Shown piece by piece: positions 1 to 7,935 of a DNA stretch of 64,000 nt. This DNA is from Treponema vincentii F0403 (lineage in GTDB: Bacteria > Spirochaetota > Spirochaetia > Treponematales > Treponemataceae), in assembly GCF_000412995.1 (NCBI RefSeq), contig NZ_KE332512.1, forward strand, positions 124,001 to 188,000, in the 5' to 3' direction. Numbering within the stretch: the first letter of the stretch is position 1; each line of letters starts with the position of its first letter. The position numbers were made by a program, and so were the translations under genes. The notes below the pieces were generated by a model that was not told the origin of the DNA, searched no databases, and saw only the letters and a list, made by a program, of their open reading frames with translations.

Positions 1-1
1 A

Positions 2-1495
2 AACACGGGGTATATTATGCTGATTCAAGATGACGGTACCGTTCTGGCCGATCCTAAAAATACTTCCTTTAATTTTAAGAAGGTTACGGAGCTCAATATC
101 CCCGACTTTAACCGTATAGTCTCCTTAGATTCGGGAAGTATGACGATCTCCCTCGATAATACCCGATGGCTGGCAGAAATCTACACGATTGACGGATTAG
201 GATGGAAACTGGTTGCTCTTATGCAGGCGGAGGAAGTTTTCGTCGAATACCGTCAAGTTCTGCGCTCAATATTGATTATAAGCATTATCCTGCTTTCCTG
301 TTTTTCAATCACGTCGGTTCTTTTTGTGCGTCAGATTACAAAACCGATTGATACCGCTGTAAATGCTCTTAAAGACATTGCCCAAGGCGAAGGAGACCTT
401 ACTGTCCGGCTGCCTATTGTCGGAAATGATGAAATTGCGGACGTGTCCGAATACTTCAATGAGACAATCACGAAAATCGGCACATCGATACGCTCCGTCG
501 AAGTAAACAGCTCCATAATGAAGAATATCGGTCAACAGCTTTCCGCTAACATGGCAGAGACGGCAAATGCAATCAACGGCATCAGCACCAATATCGACGA
601 GGTAAAACAGCAGACGTTAACCCAAGCCGCCAGTGTAAGCGAAACATCGGCGACTATCGAACAAATCGTGCGGACTATTCAGCAGCTCAACCATAGTATC
701 GAAACACAGGCTGCCAGCGTAGCGGAATCCTCTTCATCGATAGAACAGATGGTTGCCAACATTGCGTCGATCGGGCAAACGTTAGGAAAAACCGATGAAG
801 TTATTAAAAATTTAACGGGTGCTACCGGCGACGGTAAGGCGACGCTGATCACTTCCAATACTATAACGCAAAAAATTGCGGAAGAATCGGGCTCGCTGCT
901 GGAAGCCTCCAGTGTTATTCAGCATATTGCATCGCAGACCAACCTCTTGGCAATGAACGCTGCAATTGAAGCGGCGCATGCAGGCGAAGCGGGTAAAGGT
1001 TTTGCCGTCGTTGCCGATGAAATCCGTAAATTGGCAGAGGATTCTGCGGCACAGGGCAAGACCATTACGACAACGCTAAAAAACCTGTCCGGTGAAATTG
1101 AAACGCTTTCCGCCTCATCCAAACTGGTAGAAGAAAAATTCGGCACTATTTTTAATTTAGCCGAAGAAGTTAAGGAAATGAGTGCCCGTTTAACCGAGGC
1201 GATGAGGGAACAGGAAAACGGCAGCAAGGAAGTTTTAAGCGCCATTAAAAATATCAATATGGTAACCGTCGAAGTACAAAGCGGTTCCGAGGAGATGCTG
1301 AAAGGCGGTGAAAGGGTAACAAAAGAAATGTATAAGCTTGGCGACCTTACCCGTATCATTACCGACAGTATGAATAAAATGACCGAAGGTGCATTGGAAA
1401 TTAATAATACGGTGCAAGAAGTAAATAAGATTACACAAAAGAATAGACAAAGTATCGACGGGCTTGTCGCAGAGGTTAAAAAATTTAAAATCTGA
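2..1495 (+). CDS. Methyl-accepting chemotaxis protein, 5'-truncated by window edge
   Basis: The frame is open from base 2, so the gene starts outside the window; 497 codons are visible. The first ~80 residues are the end of a periplasmic sensor domain, probably dCache type as in the paralogue at 36945-39029. A membrane segment (about residues 85-108, rich in I/L/S) follows, then a HAMP linker and a long methyl-accepting coiled coil. The hairpin tip, which contacts CheA and CheW, is clear ([20 protein letters not shown]). It relays ligand binding to the CheA kinase and so to flagellar motors. The C-terminus lacks a CheR-binding pentapeptide and ends KKFKI. The signalling half is very like that of the second receptor. 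The ligand cannot be told. Confidence 0.95.
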   Translation, partial: NTGYIMLIQDDGTVLADPKNTSFNFKKVTELNIPDFNRIVSLDSGSMTISLDNTRWLAEIYTIDGLGWKLVALMQAEEVFVEYRQVLRSILIISIILLSCFSITSVLFVRQITKPIDTAVNALKDIAQGEGDLTVRLPIVGNDEIADVSEYFNETITKIGTSIRSVEVNSSIMKNIGQQLSANMAETANAINGISTNIDEVKQQTLTQAASVSETSATIEQIVRTIQQLNHSIETQAASVAESSSSIEQMVANIASIGQTLGKTDEVIKNLTGATGDGKATLITSNTITQKIAEESGSLLEASSVIQHIASQTNLLAMNAAIEAAHAGEAGKGFAVVADEIRKLAEDSAAQGKTITTTLKNLSGEIETLSASSKLVEEKFGTIFNLAEEVKEMSARLTEAMREQENGSKEVLSAIKNINMVTVEVQSGSEEMLKGGERVTKEMYKLGDLTRIITDSMNKMTEGALEINNTVQEVNKITQKNRQSIDGLVAEVKKFKI

Positions 1496-1520
1496 TCCGT
1501 AAAATTTTGCCGGTATAAGG

Positions 1521-1565
1521 CGGCTGTCTTAAACGGTACCGTTGCAGTACCGCTATAGGCAGCCG
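1521..1565 (+). terminator. Nested hairpin after chemoreceptor gene
   Basis: Outer arms CGGCTGTCT (1521-1529) and AGGCAGCCG (1557-1565) enclose inner arms CGGTAC (1534-1539) and GTACCG (1547-1552). It begins 26 nt after the stop codon. There is no clear U-tract, so it may terminate or stabilise the 3' end. Its outer GGCTGTC...GGCAGCC arms resemble the dispersed hairpin family seen at other intergenic sites in the window. Confidence 0.5.
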
Positions 1566-1615
1566 TGCATAATCTTGACAGTCCGTTTTTTATTTACTAC
1601 CATTATATCACTATT

Positions 1616-2557
1616 ATGCAATCGGATGCTTTCAGATTTCAGGCACAAGAAGATTTTTCCAAAGCACGTAATAAGGCATGGATCAATGAGATGCAGAATG
1701 CCATGCATCCCGATAAAAAACGTCTCCTTTCTTTAAACGACGTAAAAAAGATTTTAAAACCTAAGAATGAAGTCTATATCGGGCTTAAAACGGTTCCGAT
1801 TAAAAAAATAGTCGGAAGCGAAGGGCGTTATAACGATTTTGATAATCGCTTTTTTCCCCGTTCAAATGAACTGAAGCAGCGGTGGGTTAATGTCGATCAA
1901 GCTCATCTGTCCGACATCGTGCTGCCGCCCATTCAGCTGTATGAGCTTGGCGGATTGTATTTTGTCCGCGATGGGAATCACCGCGTGTCGGTGGCAAAGG
2001 CGCAGGGTGTTGAGTTTATCGATGCGGAAGTAATTTCGCTGCAAAGCGAGGTGATGCTGCCGCCCGATGTTAGGCTGGATACGCTGCTTGCCGAAGTTAT
2101 CCGTTACGAGAAACGGGTGTTTTACAACGAAACACATTTTGGCGATCTAACCGATTATTGGGATTTGGACTTTACCGAAGCCGGCCGCTACGATGTCATC
2201 TATAATCATATACTTGTACATAAGTATTATATGAATGAGCAGCAGCATATCGAAATCAATTTTAACGATGCGCTGATTTCTTGGTTTAAAACGGTCTATC
2301 TTCCGGTTATCGCCGTGATAGATAAATATACGCTGCTTTCCGATTTTAAAGACCGGACGAAGAGTGATATTTATGTCTGGATTGTCAAGCATTGGGATAG
2401 GCTCAAGCAAAAAAACGGTAACGATTTCAGTCTTGATGAAGCTGCGCTGGATTTTGTTGCATTAGAGAAAACGGCCAAGGCTCAAGAACCTTCGGTGTTT
2501 TCAAAGCTTAAAGCAAAGATTCTAAATCTTTTCAAATATAACGAATATAATAAGTAA
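1616..2557 (+). CDS. ParB-like N-terminal domain protein (putative DNA-binding/regulatory)
   Basis: A 313-residue soluble protein with a ParB/Srx-like fold signature in its first half. A hydrophobic strand precedes a short loop reading VRDGNHRVSVAKAQG (about residues 120-135), the place where ParB proteins bind nucleotide. It lacks the helix-turn-helix of chromosomal ParB, and the C-terminal half is not recognised. An upstream ATG at 1565 is in frame, but 1616 is preferred. A possible promoter (TTGACA 1575-1580, 17 bp, TACCAT 1598-1603) would put the transcript start just before it, and neither start has a ribosome binding site. The gene stands alone ahead of the chromate transporter pair. 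Function is not known. Confidence 0.7.
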   Translation: MQSDAFRFQAQEDFSKARNKAWINEMQNAMHPDKKRLLSLNDVKKILKPKNEVYIGLKTVPIKKIVGSEGRYNDFDNRFFPRSNELKQRWVNVDQAHLSDIVLPPIQLYELGGLYFVRDGNHRVSVAKAQGVEFIDAEVISLQSEVMLPPDVRLDTLLAEVIRYEKRVFYNETHFGDLTDYWDLDFTEAGRYDVIYNHILVHKYYMNEQQHIEINFNDALISWFKTVYLPVIAVIDKYTLLSDFKDRTKSDIYVWIVKHWDRLKQKNGNDFSLDEAALDFVALEKTAKAQEPSVFSKLKAKILNLFKYNEYNK

Positions 2558-2579
2558 TAAACGGTAAGGTAGGTTTACG

Positions 2580-3161
2580 ATGAAAGATAGATTGATGCGG
2601 TACGTGCAGTTGTTTGCCACGTTTTTTAAAATAGGGCTTTTTACTTTCGGCGGCGGTATGAGTATGCTTCCAATGCTGCAGAAGGAATTGGTAGAATCGA
2701 AGAAATGGCTTACGGATGAAGAAATTCTGAATTACTTTGCGATAGGGCAGTGCACTCCGGGGATTATTGCGGTCAATGTCGCAACATTCTGCGGATATAA
2801 ACGCGCCGGTCTTTCGGGAGCAATTGTGAGCACGGTAGGAATTGTGTGTCCTTCGTGGATTGTTATCACGCTGATTGCCGGTTCCATTTCCCGCTTTTCC
2901 GAGATTGCATGGATACAGCGTGCTATGAAAGGGGTGTATGTCGCCGTTGCCGCCCTGTTAACCCGCGCGGTTTTTACCTTCGGCAAAAAAATTCTTACCG
3001 ACCTTGTTACCGCCGCTATTGCCGCCGGCGCATTCCTTGCGATGTCCGTATGGAATGTTTCCGGCATATTGATTGTGCTTGCCGCCGGTATTATCGGTTT
3101 TTGTGCGCAAATTATCCGAAACGGCAAAAATACCTCCGGCCGCCGAAAGGGGGATCAATAA
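2580..3161 (+). CDS. chrA: Chromate transporter, first half-size subunit
   Basis: A 193-residue membrane protein of the CHR family. The signature FKIGLFTFGGGMSMLPML near the N-terminus and the CTPGIIAVNVATFCG stretch are typical. In many bacteria CHR transport is by one 400-residue protein with two homologous halves; here the halves are separate genes, each with about five to six membrane segments. Its stop codon overlaps the start of the second half by one base (TAATG), so the two are translated together and probably form a heterodimer. Chromate export is the family label. The natural substrate in an anaerobe may be another oxyanion. Confidence 0.9.
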   Translation: MKDRLMRYVQLFATFFKIGLFTFGGGMSMLPMLQKELVESKKWLTDEEILNYFAIGQCTPGIIAVNVATFCGYKRAGLSGAIVSTVGIVCPSWIVITLIAGSISRFSEIAWIQRAMKGVYVAVAALLTRAVFTFGKKILTDLVTAAIAAGAFLAMSVWNVSGILIVLAAGIIGFCAQIIRNGKNTSGRRKGDQ

Positions 3162-3724
3162 TGAGTTTACTCGGTTTATTTTTCCTTTTTATGTATATCG
3201 GACTTTCTACCATCGGCGGCGGACTGGTTGCCGTCAGTTTGATGCAGCAGGAGCTGGTTGCCCGGTCGATTATCAGTTCCGAGCAGTTTATTGCGATGAT
3301 TGCGGTTTCGGAATCATCGCCCGGCCCGATCGGTATTAACATGGCAACCTATATCGGGTATGAGCTGTACGGTATTTGGGGCAGCCTTGTATTGACCGCC
3401 GGCATTGTGCTGCCGTCGCTGATTGTGATTATATTGATAGCCCGCTTTACCCAATCGTTTCAAGATGCGGCGCCGGTTAAGAATACCATGTATGGACTGC
3501 GGGCGGGAGCCGCGGGGATGATTGCTGCGGCCGCGTGGAATGTTCTTGCAGTTGCAGTGTTTACGTTGCCTGCGTTTTATGCTTCGCGGCGGTGGACGGA
3601 TCTGGTTGACTGGAAGTCTGCAGCCGTCTTTTGCCTTTTTTTGCTTGTGCAAATAAGATTTCAGCGGCTGCATCCCATCTTTTTAATTATTGCCGGCGCT
3701 GTTATCGGCCTTGTGTTGTTCTAA
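3161..3724 (+). CDS. chrA: Chromate transporter, second half-size subunit
   Basis: A 187-residue homologue of the preceding gene, with YIGLSTIGGGLVAVSLMQQEL at its N-terminus and ESSPGPIGINMATYIGY marking the CHR repeat. The reading frame is open further upstream inside the first gene, but the ATG at 3161 is the start. It follows a GAAAGGGGG ribosome binding site and the TAATG coupling with the upstream stop. The C-terminal third is a run of hydrophobic segments. It ends tail to tail with cutC, overlapping that gene's last four bases. Confidence 0.9.
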   Translation: MSLLGLFFLFMYIGLSTIGGGLVAVSLMQQELVARSIISSEQFIAMIAVSESSPGPIGINMATYIGYELYGIWGSLVLTAGIVLPSLIVIILIARFTQSFQDAAPVKNTMYGLRAGAAGMIAAAAWNVLAVAVFTLPAFYASRRWTDLVDWKSAAVFCLFLLVQIRFQRLHPIFLIIAGAVIGLVLF

Positions 3725-4467
3725 AACCGTACGGTGCCGATGATTTCGGACATAGCACCGAGGTCGGCGGTTTCGAACCGGTCTTCGGGCGGGTAGAGCG
3801 CGCCGCCGTAGTAGATGGCGGGGTTCTTTGCCGTCGAAGGTTCCGCAACGGATTTTAATGCCGCAAAGTGAATCTGATTGACTCCGGTACCTTTCACGAG
3901 CTTTTCCACATTTTTCTTGGTAATGCCGCCGCCGGGCAGGATTTCTATTTTTCCTTTAGCGTGCTTAACCATTTCGGCGATCAGCTCCATACCTTCATAC
4001 GCGGTAGGCTCCTGTCCGCTGGTTAGTACGCGGGTAAACCCGAGATCGATCAGAATATCGAGTGTTTTAAGAGGGTCGGGCACAACGTCGATGGCGCGGT
4101 GGAACACCTTTTCTTTGTCTCCTGCAATCTTGATGAGCGCTTCGCATCGTTTTTCGTCTACGGTTCCGTCTTTTTTCAAAAAACCGAATACGATGCCGTC
4201 CGCACCGTTTTCGATAAATAGTTTTGCATCCTCTTTCATCGCCTTAAACTCGGAAGCGGTATACAAAAATCCGGCGGCACGGGGACGAACCATCGTCATC
4301 ACTTTGAGGTTTGTCTCTTTTTTAACAAGGAGAAGGGTGCCCAGCGAAGGGGTCAGGCCTCCTAAAAACAGGGAAGAATTTAATTCAATTCTTGCAGCGC
4401 CGGCCTTTTCGGCTGCAATCGCATCGTCGAGCGAGCCTGCGCAAATTTCAATTGTAATGCTTTTCAT
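3721..4467 (-). CDS. cutC: CutC family copper homeostasis / TIM-barrel protein
   Basis: A 248-residue CutC family TIM barrel, full length for the family. It begins MKSITIEICAGSLDDAIAAEKAGA, and the family stretches VMTMVRPRAAGFLYT and LPGGGITKKNVEKLV are present. It was originally linked to copper tolerance in E. coli, but the biochemical role is unsettled. A strong promoter lies directly upstream (TTGACC, 17 bp, TATAAT) with only six bases between the -10 box and the ATG and no Shine-Dalgarno, so the message is probably leaderless. It is transcribed toward the chromate transporters. Confidence 0.92.
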   Translation of the reverse strand: MKSITIEICAGSLDDAIAAEKAGAARIELNSSLFLGGLTPSLGTLLLVKKETNLKVMTMVRPRAAGFLYTASEFKAMKEDAKLFIENGADGIVFGFLKKDGTVDEKRCEALIKIAGDKEKVFHRAIDVVPDPLKTLDILIDLGFTRVLTSGQEPTAYEGMELIAEMVKHAKGKIEILPGGGITKKNVEKLVKGTGVNQIHFAALKSVAEPSTAKNPAIYYGGALYPPEDRFETADLGAMSEIIGTVRF

Positions 4468-4473
4468 TCCGTA

Positions 4474-4502
4474 ATTATAGAATACCCACTATGAAAGGTC
4501 AA
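4474..4502 (-). promoter_or_regulatory. Promoter of cutC, leaderless arrangement
   Basis: Read on the minus strand: -35 TTGACC (4502-4497), 17-bp spacer, -10 TATAAT (4479-4474). The ATG starts at 4467, six bases downstream, which is where transcription would begin. No ribosome binding site fits in that gap. Confidence 0.75.
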
Positions 4503-4515
4503 CGGACGGAATAAA

Positions 4516-4546
4516 GGGCTGCCCAAAAACTTCAGTTTTTGGACAG
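4516..4546. repeat. Dispersed hairpin element, simple copy (reverse orientation)
   Basis: GGGCTGCCC-AAAAACTTCAGTTTTT-GGACAG forms a strong stem. The central core is the reverse complement of the AAAAACTGAAGTTTTT core seen in composite copies at 8046-8076 and 36793-36820. It lies between cutC and the dehydratase gene, upstream of the cutC promoter. Confidence 0.75.
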
Positions 4547-4582
4547 TTTCTGATTCCGCGTCATAAACTTGTAAACCATTTT

Positions 4583-4618
4583 AAAAAAAAGGCAGGGTAA
4601 GTTGCCCTGCCTTTTTTC
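4583..4618. terminator. Bidirectional rho-independent terminator after dehydratase gene
   Basis: A run of eight A, stem GGCAGGG (4591-4597), seven-base loop, CCCTGCC (4605-4611) and six T. It serves the minus-strand 4-hydroxybutyryl-CoA dehydratase gene, whose stop is 24 bases away, and would work on both strands. Confidence 0.9.
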
Positions 4619-4641
4619 GTGCTTATTACATTACAAAAGCC

Positions 4642-5967
4642 TTACTCTTTAATCTTCGCGATATCCTTTGCAAGCTTTTTCTTCATTGCAAGGTTACCTT
4701 GGCGGGAAATCATGATGCGCTGTGCCTGCGGAGAACCGGCGCCGTGCATGGATTCGGTGCGGTAACCGACTGCGGCGCTGCCGAGCGTCAGGTTTTCGAT
4801 TAAGCGGAGAATGCGTAAGCGGTTCTCGGTAGAAACGGAAGCAACACCCTGCAGGTATTTTACAACGTACGGTCCGAGTTTGGGATCGCGCAGATCGGAT
4901 TCTGCCGGAGCGGTTACCATCAAGCCGCCTGCGATATCTTCTGCAAGACGTGCGATTTCATACGGGAAGCGCGTAACATTCTGCTTACAGACGTTGGCAA
5001 GCAGCAGGTCGATAAGGTAGTTACCGGACTTGGTCTTGGTACCTTCTGCCGAACATGCGATACCGCAGCAGTACAGTGTTTCGTTCAGGTGGGTCATTTC
5101 AATCAGCTTGTCTTTAACGTGAGAAGCTTTCTGTGCACCGTTGTAATCTGCTGCAACTGCCGCCGCACCGATAAGAACGTCGCCGACACCGACCTTGCAT
5201 CCGCCGTAGGACTGGCGGTGATATCCTGCAAAGCGTTCAACCAACATACCGGCAAATTCAAATTCGCCGTTCAGGAAGATGTGATCGTTCGGAATAAATA
5301 CATTATCGAAGATAACCAAAGCTTCGGTTCCGCCGTAAGTGGAGTTACCGACATCGATTTCGGAACCTTCCAGCTTTCTGGTGTCGCAGCTCTGGCGTCC
5401 GACAATCATGAAGATACCTTTTGCATCGGTCGGGCAGGCAAATGCTACAGCATAGTCTTTGTCATCTTCGCCCATTGCGATGGTCGGCATAACGATAACT
5501 TCATGCGAATTGATAAAACCGGTTTGGTGCGCTTTTGCACCACGAACCACGATACCGTCGGCTCTCCGTTCCACGACATGGAGGTATAAGTCGGGATCGG
5601 TTTGAGCATGCGGAGCCAGAGAACGGTCTCCTTTGGGGTCGGTCATAGCGCCGTCGACGGTCAGGTCTTCATCCTGAACGTGCTGGATAAATTTTTTGAA
5701 ATTTTCATGATAATGGGTGCCGTATTTTTCATCGAGCTCATACGTGGTGCTGTAAACGGCGTTAAACGCGTCCATACCGACGCAGCGCTGGAAGCAAGCC
5801 GCGGTTTTTTGTCCGCAGAGCCGCTGCATCTTTACCTTTTTAATCAGATCCTCAGGGCTTTGGTGAATATGTGTGAAGCGATTGATCTTTTTTCCTGTCA
5901 GCGAAGATTTAACGGTCATTAAATCTTCGTATTCCGGCATCTGCGCCAGATCATAAGTCGCCTTCAC
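4642..5967 (-). CDS. abfD: 4-hydroxybutyryl-CoA dehydratase, C-terminal part; gene split by IS element
   Basis: The enzyme is an FAD and [4Fe-4S] protein that turns 4-hydroxybutyryl-CoA into crotonyl-CoA in fermentation of 4-aminobutyrate or succinate. This fragment carries residues 43-483 of the reconstructed protein. The cluster-ligand pattern is visible: CFQRC near its N-terminus and H-x6-C in MTHLNETLYCCG, matching Cys99, Cys103, His292 and Cys299 of the Clostridium enzyme. GTG at 5967 is simply the Val43 codon and not a natural start; no ribosome binding site precedes it. The missing 42 residues lie at 7248-7369 beyond the IS. Splicing the two pieces, minus the IS and one target copy, restores the frame exactly. 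The enzyme is therefore probably not made from this locus. Confidence 0.93.
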   Translation of the reverse strand: MKATYDLAQMPEYEDLMTVKSSLTGKKINRFTHIHQSPEDLIKKVKMQRLCGQKTAACFQRCVGMDAFNAVYSTTYELDEKYGTHYHENFKKFIQHVQDEDLTVDGAMTDPKGDRSLAPHAQTDPDLYLHVVERRADGIVVRGAKAHQTGFINSHEVIVMPTIAMGEDDKDYAVAFACPTDAKGIFMIVGRQSCDTRKLEGSEIDVGNSTYGGTEALVIFDNVFIPNDHIFLNGEFEFAGMLVERFAGYHRQSYGGCKVGVGDVLIGAAAVAADYNGAQKASHVKDKLIEMTHLNETLYCCGIACSAEGTKTKSGNYLIDLLLANVCKQNVTRFPYEIARLAEDIAGGLMVTAPAESDLRDPKLGPYVVKYLQGVASVSTENRLRILRLIENLTLGSAAVGYRTESMHGAGSPQAQRIMISRQGNLAMKKKLAKDIAKIKE

Positions 5968-6030
5968 AGAGTGGAGTGATACAATAAAAGTGCAGCGCCA
6001 AAATTGCCGAAAAAGAGAGGAGGAAGGGCA

Positions 6031-6303
6031 ATGAAACGGTACGATGAGAACTTTAAAATCGAGGCATTGAAGCTGTCGGACGAGATCGGAGTGAAGAAGG
6101 CGTGTGAACAGCTTAATGTGAACTACGGAACATTAGCAGGCTGGAGAAAGCAGCGGGTAAAGAAAAACAAAGAAGGAAAAAGTACAGATGCTGATATTCA
6201 AAGAGAGAACAGCCGCCTCAAGAAAGAAATAGCCGAGCTTAAAAGTGCGAATGAGATACTCAAGGATGCACTCGGTTTTTTCGTTCAAGACCGGAAGAAA
6301 TAG
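6031..6303 (+). CDS. IS3-family transposase OrfA
   Basis: 90 residues. The N-terminal half is a helix-turn-helix of the transposase-8 type (MKRYDENFKIEALKLSDEIG...), and the C-terminal half is a leucine-zipper-like coiled coil (ENSRLKKEIAELKSANEIL). ATG 6031 is chosen because GAGAGGAGGAAGG ends a few bases before it; an in-frame TTG at 6004 lies upstream of that site. OrfA binds the IS ends, and a -1 frameshift near its end fuses it to OrfB to form the active transposase. Confidence 0.92.
   Translation: MKRYDENFKIEALKLSDEIGVKKACEQLNVNYGTLAGWRKQRVKKNKEGKSTDADIQRENSRLKKEIAELKSANEILKDALGFFVQDRKK
6276..6282 (+). promoter_or_regulatory. Probable -1 ribosomal frameshift site of the IS
   Basis: The heptamer T TTT TTC sits in the right phase in OrfA (codons GGT TTT TTC). 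Slipping back one base enters the OrfB frame, which is then open from here through the OrfB ATG at 6366 to 7199. This matches the usual IS3-family way of making OrfAB. Confidence 0.7.
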
Positions 6304-6365
6304 AAAAGGATGGTCTTTTTGCTTACATCCACCACCGTACTGCTGACAAGCAATTTTCAGCACGG

Positions 6366-7199
6366 ATGCTGTGCGCTGTTCTTCCGGTCAGCGAAAGCGG
6401 TTTTTATAAATGGAAGAGAAACAGGAAAAAAGTGAAAGCATGGCAGAAACTGCTCGCTCAAATGCATAAAATTCTCGATGAGGATGAAGAAAACAAGAAC
6501 TATGGGGTGAGGCGTATGCAGATAGCACTTGAACAACGGGGCATTAAGCGTTCATTGTCGACGGTAAGACGCGCGATGGCACGAGGAAATCTGCTGCATG
6601 AAGACAGAAAAAGCCCTGACGGTCTTACAAAAGCCGACAAAAAGGCGATGAGACCGCAGAATATCATCAAACAAGACTTTAGTGCACAAGAGCCTTTGAG
6701 AAAATTGCTGACGGATATAACTCAGATACCATGCAAAGATGGAAAGCTGTACGTATCACCTCTTTTTGACTGCTATAATGGGGAGATCATTTCTCTTGCA
6801 ATGGACACAAACATGAAAAAGGAACTATGTATAAAAACGATAACGGAGGCATACAAGAATTTTGATATACCAAGTGGAGCGATAATTCACAGCGATTGCG
6901 GAAGCCAGTATACAAGCGATGAGTACAAAAAGACGCTCGGACAGCTGCATGCGGTGCAGAGTATGAGTGGAGTTGGGAAATGCTGGGATAATGCCCGGAT
7001 GGAAAGCTGGTTTGCAACGCTGAAAAAGGAAAAGATCTATCAGCTTGATACAACAAAACTGACCGTGGAGGAGGTCAAGACAATCGTCTGGAGATACACG
7101 TTTGCTTATTACAACACGAAACGTATCACGACGGTAAATCCCGATGGCTTACCTCCACTGGTATACAGGAAAACAGCAGCTAAAAAAAGTGCTGCTTAA
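6366..7199 (+). CDS. IS3-family transposase OrfB (DDE integrase core)
   Basis: 277 residues from the ATG, extended N-terminally when fused to OrfA. An HTH_21-type segment (about residues 40-75) precedes an rve integrase core. The catalytic acids are visible: D in LLTDITQIP, D in IIHSDCGSQYTS and E in CWDNARMESWFATLKKE, with the D-35-E type spacing. It cuts and joins the IS ends. The frame is intact, with no sign of decay. Confidence 0.95.
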   Translation: MLCAVLPVSESGFYKWKRNRKKVKAWQKLLAQMHKILDEDEENKNYGVRRMQIALEQRGIKRSLSTVRRAMARGNLLHEDRKSPDGLTKADKKAMRPQNIIKQDFSAQEPLRKLLTDITQIPCKDGKLYVSPLFDCYNGEIISLAMDTNMKKELCIKTITEAYKNFDIPSGAIIHSDCGSQYTSDEYKKTLGQLHAVQSMSGVGKCWDNARMESWFATLKKEKIYQLDTTKLTVEEVKTIVWRYTFAYYNTKRITTVNPDGLPPLVYRKTAAKKSAA

Positions 7200-7247
7200 A
7201 TACATTTGGGGTATTTAGGCACTGCACTAATATTGACTATTCCAGAG

Positions 7248-7369
7248 TTCAGGGAAGGACGGAGAATCGGATTGTCGACAACGTTATCGACTTTCTTTCC
7301 GAACATGTAAACCTGCAAATTCAGTTTACGCATACTCTCAACATACTGTTCGCCTGTCATAAGTGCCAT
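7248..7369 (-). pseudogene. abfD: 4-hydroxybutyryl-CoA dehydratase, N-terminal 42 codons
   Basis: Reads MALMTGEQYVESMRKLN... and ends ...RPSLNS, the family N-terminus, where the IS begins (counting the shared GAG). The true start is the ATG at 7369, with AAGGAG seven bases upstream on the minus strand. The reconstructed product is 483 residues, close to the roughly 490 of characterised enzymes. Translation now runs on into the IS and stops after a few codons. Confidence 0.92.
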
Positions 7370-7634
7370 GTGCATACTCCTTACTTTGTTTATTTGTCTA
7401 TTGTGTAGACGTTCGTTATTAACAATAAAGCAATTTTCATGCCAACCTAAAGGAAGATACGGCTTTGTATCCGGAGCATCCGGTAAAAGACATTATGTTC
7501 TTTAATATCTTCAATATCTTCCGTAAAAGGAAAACCTACGGATGCCGCAGTTTGATTTAAGCTCGTATCCCGCCGCGGCATGACAGTGTCTTTAAAGCTT
7601 AGGTTAGAACGGGGGCGGTATTCATGTACTTAAA

Positions 7635-7685
7635 TTTGGTTCATTTATGGATCGGCTATGTGTATTGGTTTATAAATGAACCAAA
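7635..7685. repeat. Perfect 14-bp inverted repeat
   Basis: TTTGGTTCATTTAT at 7635-7648 pairs with ATAAATGAACCAAA at 7672-7685 across 23 bases. There is no U-tract and no adjacent gene end, so an operator, a small RNA hairpin or a relic mobile-element end are all possible. Confidence 0.6.
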
Positions 7686-7935
7686 ATATCAGATAAAAGA
7701 TAATCGGTAAAGTTATATATAGCTTACATTTATGGCTTTTTATTTTTTTTGTAAAGAGAATAATGCGCTTTTTACCGTATTTTTAGCGTAAATAAAAGAT
7801 AGAGAAATAAAGGATGGATAAGCGATGTATATTTCGTTAAAAGACCGTGTTGTGATTGCGGAGATTGGCATAGGAATTGCTTAAAATAAATATAAGCCGC
7901 AGTGTCAGTTGACCTTCGCGGTAAATGATAAAGTC

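Larger units (their letters stand above)
5972..7244 (+). mobile_element. Complete IS3-family insertion sequence inside abfD
   Basis: 1273 bp with TG...CA ends. Terminal inverted repeats of about 27 bp (5972-5999 and 7218-7244) are imperfect but share TGGA, CAATA and AGTGCAGYGCC. A 3-bp direct repeat GAG flanks it (5969-5971 and 7245-7247), and removing the element plus one GAG restores the dehydratase frame. Two overlapping-type reading frames code for an OrfA helix-turn-helix protein and an OrfB DDE transposase, with a -1 slip site between them. Intact ends and open frames suggest a recent, still mobile insertion. Confidence 0.95.

Noticed and set aside
919-1359. 146-codon open frame on the minus strand within the chemoreceptor
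   Set aside because: Shadow of the receptor's codon pattern: Ser/Ala-rich, no ribosome binding site, no recognisable domain.
2846-3160. N-terminal extension of the second chromate transporter
   Set aside because: The extra residues are an out-of-frame reading of the first half gene; the ATG at 3161 has a ribosome binding site and begins at the family N-terminus.
7825-7884. 19-codon small open frame
   Set aside because: Short, no relatives recognised, and the region is otherwise structural; chance is more likely.
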